The translations under genes were made by a program, and so were the position numbers. From Micrococcales bacterium (GTDB lineage: Bacteria > Actinomycetota > Actinomycetes > Actinomycetales > Dermatophilaceae): DNA of 6,864 bases. The notes under the pieces were generated by a model. It was not told the DNA's origin, did no database searches, and saw only the letters and a list, made by a program, of their open reading frames with translations. The stretch lies in assembly GCA_003157445.1 (NCBI GenBank), contig PMJN01000115.1, forward strand, positions 1 to 6,864, given 5' to 3'. Positions 1-5,215 of this stretch are shown piece after piece (position 1 is the stretch's first letter; every line of letters begins with the position of its first letter).

Positions 1-314
1 CCGGGCCATAGGTCCCGCCTTACGTGCCCGGCGCCATCGTTGCCGGCGCCGATACGCTCAACCCTTAGGTCCCACGCCTCAGCGCGCCAGGATGCAACCC
101 TGAACGGACCCTCAGCCCCGACAGCCGAGCCGGACGAACCGATATGACTACCGAACGAGTCGATCTGGGGCCACACCGAGCTGGCTGGTTTGGCGGACAG
201 CATTCGTGCGGACACGTCACGGAGCCGACTGGCTACTGGCCCTGACTCTTGCGGCCGTCGCTTGCTGATGGGAGACCACGGCAAGCAGTTGGTGGACCTT
301 CTTGACGCAGTCAG
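1..314. other. Left-edge region with no confident gene; competing open frames on both strands
   Basis: No product is recognised here. On the minus strand a frame is open from about 336 to the left edge. Possible starts in it are GTG 215 and ATG 203, neither with a good ribosome binding site; the peptide after ATG 203 begins MLSAKPASSVWPQIDSFG. On the plus strand a frame is open from 148 to 345 and contains an ATG at 268 (MGDHGKQLVDLLDAV...). Both frames place their third codon base on the same coordinates and both look moderately G/C-rich there, so one is probably the antisense shadow of the other. The stretch also has a GGCGCC pair (30-35 and 45-50) able to form a short hairpin. If the minus frame is real, it is a gene cut off by the window edge. 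Confidence 0.3.
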
Positions 315-704
315 TTGCCAAGCAACGTACTCTCGCGGTCCTTAGGCGAGCTAATGAGGGGCCTGGCCGTCACCACTGCCGCCCTGAACCCCGACAGCCT
401 CGATATGCCGATCGCCGCGATTCCCACTGATTTGCCTGTGGATGTGATCTCGGCACTTGGCGGGTCGCTATTCAGCAGCATCCGCGCCTTGGGCTACCTG
501 TGCGCGACGAGTGTCTTCCTGCTCATGGTCGACACGCGCAGCTACCAAGGGGCGAACTGGGCGAACAGCGTTGTGGTCGCACTCATTTCTCTGGCGCCAC
601 ACGCGTTGTCACGTGCCATCTATGCCCTCTCCCAGCTCTTTGACGCCCGAGCGCAGACAAACATCGATGAGCTGGCACAAAGGAGAGTCAATCGCCCTGG
701 ATGA
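315..704 (+). CDS. Hypothetical small membrane protein (129 aa)
   Basis: I do not recognise the family. The frame shows good third-position G/C bias and natural composition, so it is probably a real gene. Two hydrophobic stretches are visible, about residues 55-72 (ALGYLCATSVFLLMV) and 84-104 (SVVVALISLAPHALSRAIYAL). They suggest two membrane-associated helices, followed by a polar C-terminal tail of about 20 residues containing several Arg. The start is uncertain. TTG at 315 is the first possible start after an in-frame TGA at 303-305, and it has no clear Shine-Dalgarno sequence. ATG at 354 (residue 14) has a weak AGGCGAG upstream and would give 116 aa. The next gene downstream, at 885, runs the same way but is 180 bp away, so an operon is not evident. 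Confidence 0.55.
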   Translation: MPSNVLSRSLGELMRGLAVTTAALNPDSLDMPIAAIPTDLPVDVISALGGSLFSSIRALGYLCATSVFLLMVDTRSYQGANWANSVVVALISLAPHALSRAIYALSQLFDARAQTNIDELAQRRVNRPG

Positions 705-837
705 GAAAGCGGGGAAGGCGGTTATCAGCACGTCCAATGGGTAGATGTGTGGTGGGTCTGACATCCCAGGGGCGCGTCACGGCGCTCCGAACACAATCCT
801 GACAATCCCTTGGCTGGCTGGACATCCTTGCGAAGCA

Positions 838-860
838 AAGTGGTTGATGTAAGACCACTT
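838..860. promoter_or_regulatory. Perfect 7-bp inverted repeat upstream of the DUF5666-like gene
   Basis: AAGTGGT at 838-844 and its exact reverse complement ACCACTT at 854-860 are separated by 9 bases. The repeat ends 24 bp before the ATG at 885. It could be a dimeric operator near the promoter, or an RNA hairpin in the 5' leader just ahead of the ribosome binding site. No convincing -35/-10 pair was found around it, so its role is inferred from position only. Confidence 0.35.
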
Positions 861-872
861 AGCCGAGCAACC

Positions 873-878
873 AGGGAG
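873..878 (+). promoter_or_regulatory. Ribosome binding site fixing the start at 885
   Basis: AGGGAG lies 6 bases before ATG 885. The same frame is open from 810, but an upstream start would place about 25 polar residues before the signal peptide. This site and the signal peptide both favour 885. Confidence 0.7.
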
Positions 879-884
879 CACATC

Positions 885-1328
885 ATGTGGAAGACACTCG
901 CCGCAATCGGCGCGACAGCCGCCATCGTTGGCGGAGCAGGAACGGCCGCATATGCCGCCACCGGGACTCCGACACCTACTCCATCGACCCGTTCGGCGAC
1001 CACGCCGGCCGCTAAGCACCCAGGCCTCGACCGGATCCGCCGGTCGGTACATGCAACGTGGGTGACCGAGAACAAGAAGTCCAAGACGTTCACCACCCAC
1101 GACGCCATTCGGGGTCGGGTGACTTCGGTTTCGGCAACCTCGATCACCGTCCAGGCAGCCGACAAGGTCACCGAGACCTATGTGGTCAGCCTGGCCACCA
1201 AGGTGCACACCCGCACTCTCAAGTCGGCGGCGTCGATCTCTGACGTCAGGGGCGGGGATCCGGTGTTCGTCGGAGGCACCGGGACGACCACGCTGACCGC
1301 CGTCCGGGTCGTGGACGTCAAGAAGTAG
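885..1328 (+). CDS. Exported DUF5666-like protein
   Basis: The predicted 147-aa protein starts with a Sec-type signal peptide (MWKTLAAIGATAAIVGG..., likely cleavage after AYA near residue 24). A Thr/Pro/Ser-rich linker follows to about residue 45. The remaining part, about residues 70-147, reads as a small all-beta domain of the DUF5666 type: 'RGRVTSVSATSITVQ', a threonine-containing strand, then 'DVRGGDPVFVGG' and a final 'LTAVRVVDVKK'. The alternation of G-x-V, T-x-V and G-D-x-V motifs is typical of that family, whose members are usually exported and whose function is not established. It has no Cys and only a few His, so no metal site is evident. Its 3' end overlaps the convergent kinase gene by 11 bp. 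The context suggests an envelope protein linked to the two-component system next door, but that is inference. Confidence 0.8.
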   Translation: MWKTLAAIGATAAIVGGAGTAAYAATGTPTPTPSTRSATTPAAKHPGLDRIRRSVHATWVTENKKSKTFTTHDAIRGRVTSVSATSITVQAADKVTETYVVSLATKVHTRTLKSAASISDVRGGDPVFVGGTGTTTLTAVRVVDVKK

Positions 1329-2724
1329 CCCGGCTGGCATCGGCGGTTGATCGGTCGCTGGCCGGCAACCGGACCGTGAAGCGGGCCCCTCCCTCAGCGG
1401 AGTGGCCCGCTTCTACGGTCGCACCCAGGCGACGGGCCAGCCCATCGACAATGGCCAGCCCCAAACCGGTGCCCACCTGTCGGATTCCCCGGTAACGCTC
1501 GTACAACACGGATCGCTCGAACGCCACCGCCAGATCCTCATCCGTCAGACCGGGACCACCGTCGCGTACCTCGAACAGCACCGTGTGGACTTCGGGTTCG
1601 GCATGCACCGACAGGACAATCGGCGCTCCGGGCGGCGTGACCCGCAGGGCGTTCTCCAGGAGCCCATCCAGGATCTGGCGAACTCGCGACGGGTCTGTGT
1701 GGCACCAGATGGGGGTCGAGGGAGCCTCAAGCAGAAACAACACGCCAACGGCCCGGCAGCGGTTACCCCAGACCAGTGCCGCGGCTCGCGCCAGCTCGCT
1801 GACATCCACCGAGATCAGATCGATCCGAAACTCTTCGGCGTCCATCCGTGCCAGATCCAGCAAATCGGCAACCATACGGTTCAGTCGCTGGGTCTCGGTC
1901 AGCATCGTCGCGCCGACCGAAGACGCCTGCTCGGGTGGCACTACTCCGTCGGCCAAAGACTCGGCGTAGCCGGCTATCGCCGTCAGTGGGGTGCGCAGAT
2001 CATGCGACACCGACAGGAGGAACTCCCGCTGCCGAGCCTCGGAGTGGGACAGGGCAAAGGCCAGAGTATTGACGGCCGAGCCAACCTCGGCCACCTCGGT
2101 CGGACCCTGCGGAGTGACTGCGACATCCCGCTGTCCCTCAGCCAGAGCCTGCGCGGCACGGGCTGTGCGTCTCAGTGGACGAGAGATCCGCTGAGCAAGC
2201 AATACCCCCAATGCGATGGCGATCAGGACTCCCGCGAGCAGTGCGATCAACACCCGCCCGATGACCGCGTCTCCGAATGCGGTGGCGTCGGCTCGACGCT
2301 GCAGCAGCACGATTGCTCCCACACGGGTAGGACGTCCCTCTACGAGCACCTGCTGTCCGAGCACTGTTGTCTGCTTGGAGACCGGGCCGCCGGCGAGCAA
2401 GTCCTTGATATTGGCCGCACTGATGCTCGCCCCGCCCAGCGCCGTGGCACCAACCAGCTGGCCGCCGGCCGACACAGTCACGGACTGGACCTTCAGCGCC
2501 TGCAAGATTCGGCGAGCCCGTCGCTGCGAGGCCTGCGCGCTGACGCCCAGGTCGGCGGTAGCCTGCGCCGCGTTGGCCAGCTGGGACAGAGTGCTGCGGG
2601 CGTTGTCGGTGTTGCTCTTGGTGATGAGTCCGACTGCAAGGCCGCCGGCCAGCAACGCTGTGATCACCGCAACCGCGCAGGCCACCAGCGAGATGTGCTG
2701 AGCCAGAGTCCCGCGACGGATCAC
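1318..2724 (-). CDS. Membrane sensor histidine kinase (HAMP, HisKA, HATPase_c)
   Basis: This 468-aa protein is a complete orthodox sensor kinase that would autophosphorylate on His and pass phosphate to the adjacent regulator. TM1 spans about residues 10-34. An extracytoplasmic sensor region of about 120 residues follows (35-153), without recognisable ligand motifs. TM2 is about 155-178, then a HAMP linker from 179 (RISRPLRRTARA). The H-box SVSHDLRTPLTAIAGY carries His241. The N-box is LLENALRVTPPG (Asn358), G1 is RDGGPGL (Asp388), and G2 is GTGLGLAIV (418-426). All catalytic motifs are intact. Translation starts at GTG 2724, overlapping the regulator stop as GTGA, which implies translational coupling. 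The 3' end overlaps the convergent DUF5666-like gene. The sensed signal cannot be read from the sequence; the neighbouring cupredoxin hints at copper, redox or envelope stress. Confidence 0.95.
   Translation of the reverse strand: MIRRGTLAQHISLVACAVAVITALLAGGLAVGLITKSNTDNARSTLSQLANAAQATADLGVSAQASQRRARRILQALKVQSVTVSAGGQLVGATALGGASISAANIKDLLAGGPVSKQTTVLGQQVLVEGRPTRVGAIVLLQRRADATAFGDAVIGRVLIALLAGVLIAIALGVLLAQRISRPLRRTARAAQALAEGQRDVAVTPQGPTEVAEVGSAVNTLAFALSHSEARQREFLLSVSHDLRTPLTAIAGYAESLADGVVPPEQASSVGATMLTETQRLNRMVADLLDLARMDAEEFRIDLISVDVSELARAAALVWGNRCRAVGVLFLLEAPSTPIWCHTDPSRVRQILDGLLENALRVTPPGAPIVLSVHAEPEVHTVLFEVRDGGPGLTDEDLAVAFERSVLYERYRGIRQVGTGLGLAIVDGLARRLGATVEAGHSAEGGARFTVRLPASDRSTADASRATS
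1378..1413. terminator. GC-rich hairpin in the kinase 3' end, possible terminator for the convergent gene
   Basis: GAAGCGGGCC (1378-1387) pairs perfectly with GGCCCGCTTC (1404-1413). After one mismatch, a further four pairs (CTCC 1389-1392 with GGAG 1399-1402) close on a six-base loop. The hairpin starts 49 bp after the stop of the DUF5666-like gene, where a rightward terminator would be expected, yet it lies within kinase codons near residues 437-450. There is no T-run on either side, so it would be an actinobacterial U-less type or simply a coding coincidence. Confidence 0.4.
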
Positions 2725-3449
2725 TGCTGACCATCCGATGCGCGAGAGGTACGCCTGACAGGGTTGTCCACCGCATAACCCACGCCGCGCACCGTGCGAA
2801 TCGGGCTCGCCTCACCAAGCTTGGCTCGCACCTGGGCGATGTGCACATCCACGGTACGGACGCTGCCGGCGGCGGAGTAACCCCACACATCGCTGATCAA
2901 CTGCTCACGGCTGAAGACCCGTCCCGGCCGGCGCATCAGATAGCCGAGCAGGTCAAACTCAGTGGCGGTCAGCTCGACCTCCCTCTGGTCCACGAAGACG
3001 CGCCGCTCGGCCGGATCCAGCCGTACATTGCCCACCAAGAGGTTGGGCGGGCTGTCCGGGCTGCCCTGCGAGCGACGCAGCACACTGGTCACCCGGGCCA
3101 CCAGCTCACGCGGCGAAAAGGGTTTGGTCACATAGTGATCGGCACCGAGCTCGAGACCGACGATCCGATCAATCTCGTCATCTCGTGCGGTCACGAACAG
3201 CACCGGAGTCCAGTCATTCTCAGATCGGAGCAGGCGGCACACCTCGATTCCGTCCAGTCCGGGAAGTCCGATGTCCAGGATCACCGCCGCAGGCTTCAGC
3301 GACCGGATCGCCGCCAGCCCTGAGGTTCCATCTCGTTCGATGTGTACTCCGTAGCCGGCTTTGGCCAGGTTCAGCCGTATGACGTCGGCAATGGCGGACT
3401 CATCTTCGACGACCATGATGAGTCCACGCGCGGCACCGTCGACGCTCAT
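2721..3449 (-). CDS. OmpR/PhoB-family response regulator
   Basis: This DNA-binding response regulator of 242 aa is the expected partner of the downstream kinase. The receiver domain (about residues 9-125) has the acidic pair Glu15/Asp16 (MVVEDES), phospho-acceptor Asp59 (VILDIGLPG), Thr87 (LFVTARDD) and Lys109 (VTKPFSPREL). The C-terminal winged-helix domain (about 137-230) shows the family signatures LTATEFDLLGYLMRRPGRVF, SVRTVDVHIAQVRAKL and RTVRGVGYAV. It should bind DNA as a dimer, usually at direct repeats. The frame is open to a GTG at 3524, which would add 25 residues unlike any receiver domain. ATG 3449 places the first beta strand at the usual distance and is preferred, although only a weak AGCAGG precedes it. 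The gene is first in a two-gene operon and diverges from the cupredoxin gene, a natural target of its regulation. Confidence 0.95.
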   Translation of the reverse strand: MSVDGAARGLIMVVEDESAIADVIRLNLAKAGYGVHIERDGTSGLAAIRSLKPAAVILDIGLPGLDGIEVCRLLRSENDWTPVLFVTARDDEIDRIVGLELGADHYVTKPFSPRELVARVTSVLRRSQGSPDSPPNLLVGNVRLDPAERRVFVDQREVELTATEFDLLGYLMRRPGRVFSREQLISDVWGYSAAGSVRTVDVHIAQVRAKLGEASPIRTVRGVGYAVDNPVRRTSRASDGQQ

Positions 3450-3675
3450 ATCAGCCTGCTTGGTGGTACGTCCATGGGCAGGATCACAGAGGATGCAAGA
3501 AACACGATTCGACTCTACGTTCACGCCTGCAACAAAGTGGCCAACGCCGTGTTCGGATTCGGTCAGGATCGCGGCTGCCTCGCGCTGGAAGCCTTCCCCT
3601 TAGTCGGGGCTGATACCGTCAATGGTCGTTCGGTTACTGCCCGGCAATGACGGCGGGAAGACCCGCAGTACCGCC

Positions 3676-3701
3676 GAGTTCCCTTGGAACTCCTCGATAA
3701 C
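3676..3701 (+). promoter_or_regulatory. 17-bp palindrome and possible -10 element upstream of the cupredoxin gene
   Basis: GAGTTCC (3676-3682) and GGAACTC (3686-3692) form a perfect inverted repeat around CTT. Four bases further is GATAAC (3696-3701), a fair -10 match on the plus strand, which would put the transcript start near 3708 and leave a leader of about 75 nt. A site overlapping the -35/-10 spacer would suit a dimeric repressor or activator. No good -35 hexamer is seen, so activator dependence is possible. Confidence 0.35.
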
Positions 3702-3769
3702 CGTGGGCGGTCCGGCTCAGAGCGCCGGTTGGCAGGCCCACGTGCCGCCAGCCAGATTACCCAGACAAC

Positions 3770-3775
3770 AGGAAG
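3770..3775 (+). promoter_or_regulatory. Ribosome binding site fixing the cupredoxin start
   Basis: AGGAAG lies 8 bases before ATG 3784, directly ahead of the signal sequence. The frame is open from an ATG at 3622, but that start would add 54 residues without a plausible export signal at the N-terminus. Confidence 0.7.
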
Positions 3776-3783
3776 TGAGCGCC

Positions 3784-4398
3784 ATGAGACGTCGTCCTCT
3801 GAAGGCCCGGGTACAGGTGGCAGCAGTGACCGCCCTGGTTGCGCTGACGGCAGTGGCGGCATCGGCAGCGGTCGTCGTCAGTTTCAGCCCCGGCCCTACT
3901 TCAACGGGTTCGGGCAGCAAGGATGGGGCTGGTCCCAGCCGTTCTGGGTCTCTGCCTGCCTCAGCGCCGGGCACACAACATCCTTCCGACTCAGTCGTGA
4001 ACATCTCCCTGACGGATTCGGGCGGACCGATGGGCGAAGGCAACGGCATGATGCATCCCGGTGCCATGGCCTTGAGCGCAGAGCCCGCCACCGTGCGCCA
4101 TGGGACCGTGACATTTCGGGTTTCCAACGCTGGCACGGTGACTCATGAGCTGGTGATCCTTCCGCTGGCGGCTTCTCAGGCTGTCGGCGCTCGCCCGTTT
4201 GGCGCCGATGCCACAATCGATGAGACAGGCAGCCTTGGTGAAGCATCCAAATCTGGTGGCGAGGGCCCCGGCGAGGGGATTCTGCCCGGTGCCTCAAGCC
4301 GAGTGACTGTGACCTTGGCGCCGGGACAGTACGAACTGGTCTGCAACCTCATGGGCCACTATGTCTCCGGTATGTACAGCAAGCTCACGGTCAACTAG
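3784..4398 (+). CDS. Exported cupredoxin-domain (type-1 copper) protein
   Basis: This 204-aa protein begins with MRRRPLKAR and a long hydrophobic stretch (about residues 10-32), a signal peptide or membrane anchor. A flexible Gly/Ser/Pro-rich linker runs to about residue 70. The segment at 83-95 (MGEGNGMMHPGAM) is rich in Met with one His. The cupredoxin fold follows: 'TVRHGTVTFRVSNAGTVTHELVIL' holds the first ligand His121. The C-terminal motif C-x4-H-x4-M (ELVCNLMGHYVSGM) supplies Cys187, His192 and Met197. With all four ligands present it should bind one type-1 copper and act in electron transfer or copper handling outside the membrane. The 65 residues between His121 and Cys187 include a Gly/Ser/Glu-rich insert. 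It resembles small plastocyanin- or sulfocyanin-like proteins; its redox partner is unknown. It diverges from the two-component operon, which may control it. Confidence 0.88.
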   Translation: MRRRPLKARVQVAAVTALVALTAVAASAAVVVSFSPGPTSTGSGSKDGAGPSRSGSLPASAPGTQHPSDSVVNISLTDSGGPMGEGNGMMHPGAMALSAEPATVRHGTVTFRVSNAGTVTHELVILPLAASQAVGARPFGADATIDETGSLGEASKSGGEGPGEGILPGASSRVTVTLAPGQYELVCNLMGHYVSGMYSKLTVN

Positions 4399-4528
4399 GG
4401 CGCTGCCGATGGCTACGGGTCGTAGTCGACAGTGACAGCCTCGCTGGTCGGATGGACTGGCCTGCCATGACGAAACCGCTCTGAAGCAGCACGACCGCGG
4501 TGTAGAGGTTCCCATTCTTGAGCGCCAT
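4391..4528 (-). CDS. Candidate small protein (45 aa) with a strong ribosome binding site
   Basis: I do not recognise this ORF, and its reality is uncertain. It begins at ATG 4528 with a perfect GGAGG (minus strand, 4539-4535) six bases upstream, the best Shine-Dalgarno in the window. The first 30 codons carry about 80% G/C at the third position by my count, as in the real genes here. The peptide starts MALKNGNLYTAVVLLQSGFV, with a mildly hydrophobic stretch at residues 8-22, then an Arg/Ser/Thr-rich tail. It overlaps the convergent cupredoxin gene by 8 bp. It sits between that gene and an insertion-sequence relic, so it may be a native small gene or the end of a larger damaged one. Confidence 0.35.
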   Translation of the reverse strand: MALKNGNLYTAVVLLQSGFVMAGQSIRPARLSLSTTTRSHRQRPS

Positions 4529-4561
4529 GACGAACCTCCAGAGTCGCTAATGAGGCCGCCA

Positions 4562-4660
4562 CTACCCGGGTCGGTTGCTGACATTGAACTGACGGGCGAA
4601 GTGGTACTGCGTGGCGGGCGAGTTGCCTTGGACAACGAACTGCCAACCCCTGCAGACCAT
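4562..4660 (-). pseudogene. Possible truncated frame abutting the insertion-sequence end
   Basis: From ATG 4660 the minus strand reads MVCRGWQFVVQGNSPATQYH... for 32 residues to a TAG at 4562-4564, with about 80% G/C at third positions. The frame is open a little further upstream, across the predicted end of the TnpB element near 4686, to a TAG. No ribosome binding site precedes the ATG. It is in the same frame as the 45-aa ORF downstream but separated from it by two stops. It could be the 3' remnant of a native gene cut by the element, or chance. Confidence 0.2.
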
Positions 4661-4685
4661 TTCATCGGTCCCGCAACTCGGCAAC

Positions 4686-4725
4686 TTGACTTGGCATTCT
4701 CCCGGCTATGAATGACCAGGATTCC
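4686..4725 (-). repeat. Right-end-like hairpin of the TnpB element
   Basis: Read on the minus strand this is GGAATCC, then an imperfect stem-loop (CCTGG with CCGGG, one G-T pair) around ATTCAT, then GGGAGAATGCCAAGTCAA. Many tnpB elements end, just after the gene, in GGAATCCCC-hairpin-GGGGAGGATGTCAA, with TCAA at the cleavage point; that comparison is from memory. In active elements this segment also forms the 3' end of the guide (omega) RNA. The stem here is weakened, in keeping with decay. The predicted element boundary is 4685/4686. Confidence 0.45.
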
Positions 4726-4730
4726 GAGCG

Positions 4731-5138
4731 CTATACGACCTTGGGAGGCCGCCGATGTTCAGCCTCACGCTTCTCAGAGCGAACCAGAACTCTGCGGTCT
4801 GCACGTGCTGTCAGGCCGTGTCCCGCCGCGGGACTACTGGCTGGTTCACCTCGGCGTTCGCCTTGTGCCCGCAAGAAACGCACACGAAGGTCGCTTGGCT
4901 CTGACAACTCTGCGACGCGGTGTGTTTGCAGGGGTTACCGGTCTGCGACGTGTACGCGCGGCTGACCTGTTCCACCCTGCCGGGCACCTTGTCTTCCAGC
5001 CAGGCCACGAGCAGTCCCCCACCCGGAGTTGGGGACGCCCCGGTTGAGGCCGGCTTCCTGGGCGAGGTTCCTGCCCGGTTTGGCTGCGGTTCCCGAAGCG
5101 GAACTGGTGATGTCTGCAATATCTGCCCAAGACCAGCT
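4731..5138 (-). pseudogene. tnpB: TnpB (IS605 OrfB) C-terminal remnant, frameshifted and mutated
   Basis: About 135 codons can be aligned by eye to the C-terminal end of TnpB, an RNA-guided nuclease of about 370-400 aa. Three frames are needed. From 5138 the first reads ADITSSASGTAAKPGRNLAQ and then AGLNRGVPNSGWG. A one-base shift at the C5 run 5016-5020 leads to LLVAWLEDKVPGRVEQVSRA, then YTSQTGNPCKHTA and FVCVSCGHKANAEVNQ. A second shift near 4838-4846 leads to AAGHGLTARADRRVLVRSEK and a stop at 4731. Key residues are lost. The usual first zinc-finger Cys (TSQTC) is Gly, the RuvC-III Asp in NADVN is Glu, and the RuvC-II Glu position near 5130 is not recognisable. The N-terminal two-thirds, including RuvC-I, is absent. 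The protein must be inactive. Confidence 0.75.
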
Positions 5139-5215
5139 TCGTACAGATTGGCGCGCCTCGACGGGCCCGTATTGGCGCTCGACGGCGAAGGGAAGTTGAA
5201 CGGGTGCTGGCGCTG

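Larger units (their letters stand above)
3450..3783. promoter_or_regulatory. Divergent intergenic region between regulator and cupredoxin genes
   Basis: These 334 bp separate two divergent genes and must hold both promoters. They contain a 5-bp hairpin (GCGGG 3653-3657, CCCGC 3662-3666) and a perfect palindrome listed separately. TTCGG occurs three times (about 3552, 3558 and 3629), twice with a 1-base gap, which could be part of a direct-repeat site for an OmpR-type regulator; this is weak. No convincing coding frame belongs to this stretch. Confidence 0.5.
4686..5138 (-). mobile_element. Decayed IS200/IS605-type element (tnpB-only relic)
   Basis: This segment contains the C-terminal third of a TnpB followed by a hairpin that resembles the right end of such elements. 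No tnpA, no N-terminal two-thirds of tnpB and no left end are visible in the window. The ychJ-like gene begins its 3' end only about 78 bp away, so the missing part has been deleted. The relic has no intact coding potential and should be immobile unless its end is still recognised by an enzyme acting in trans. Confidence 0.6.

Noticed and set aside
701..802. 33-codon ORF starting in an ATGA overlap with the 129-aa gene, after AAGGAGAG
   Set aside because: The Shine-Dalgarno-like sequence is about 15 bases away, too far, and the peptide is extremely Arg-rich with no natural features.
1402..2730. 442-codon open frame on the plus strand
   Set aside because: It lies antisense to the histidine kinase, whose domains are unmistakable. 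The plus-strand product is low-complexity, rich in Gln, Arg, His and Gly, a typical antisense shadow in high-G+C DNA.
3450..3524. N-terminal extension of the response regulator to GTG 3524
   Set aside because: The added 25 residues do not resemble the start of a receiver domain. ATG 3449 gives the normal family length.
3533..3540. CAAAGTGG shared with 836-843, as a common regulator site in two promoters
   Set aside because: An 8-base match between two such regions is expected by chance, and the flanking bases do not agree.
3597..3622. Minus-strand TTGACG ... TAAGGG as promoter of the regulator operon
   Set aside because: The spacer is only 14 bases and the -10 is poor, so it is not supported as a promoter.
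3622..3783. N-terminal extension of the cupredoxin to ATG 3622
   Set aside because: It would bury the signal sequence and overlap the promoter-like palindrome. ATG 3784 has a good ribosome binding site.
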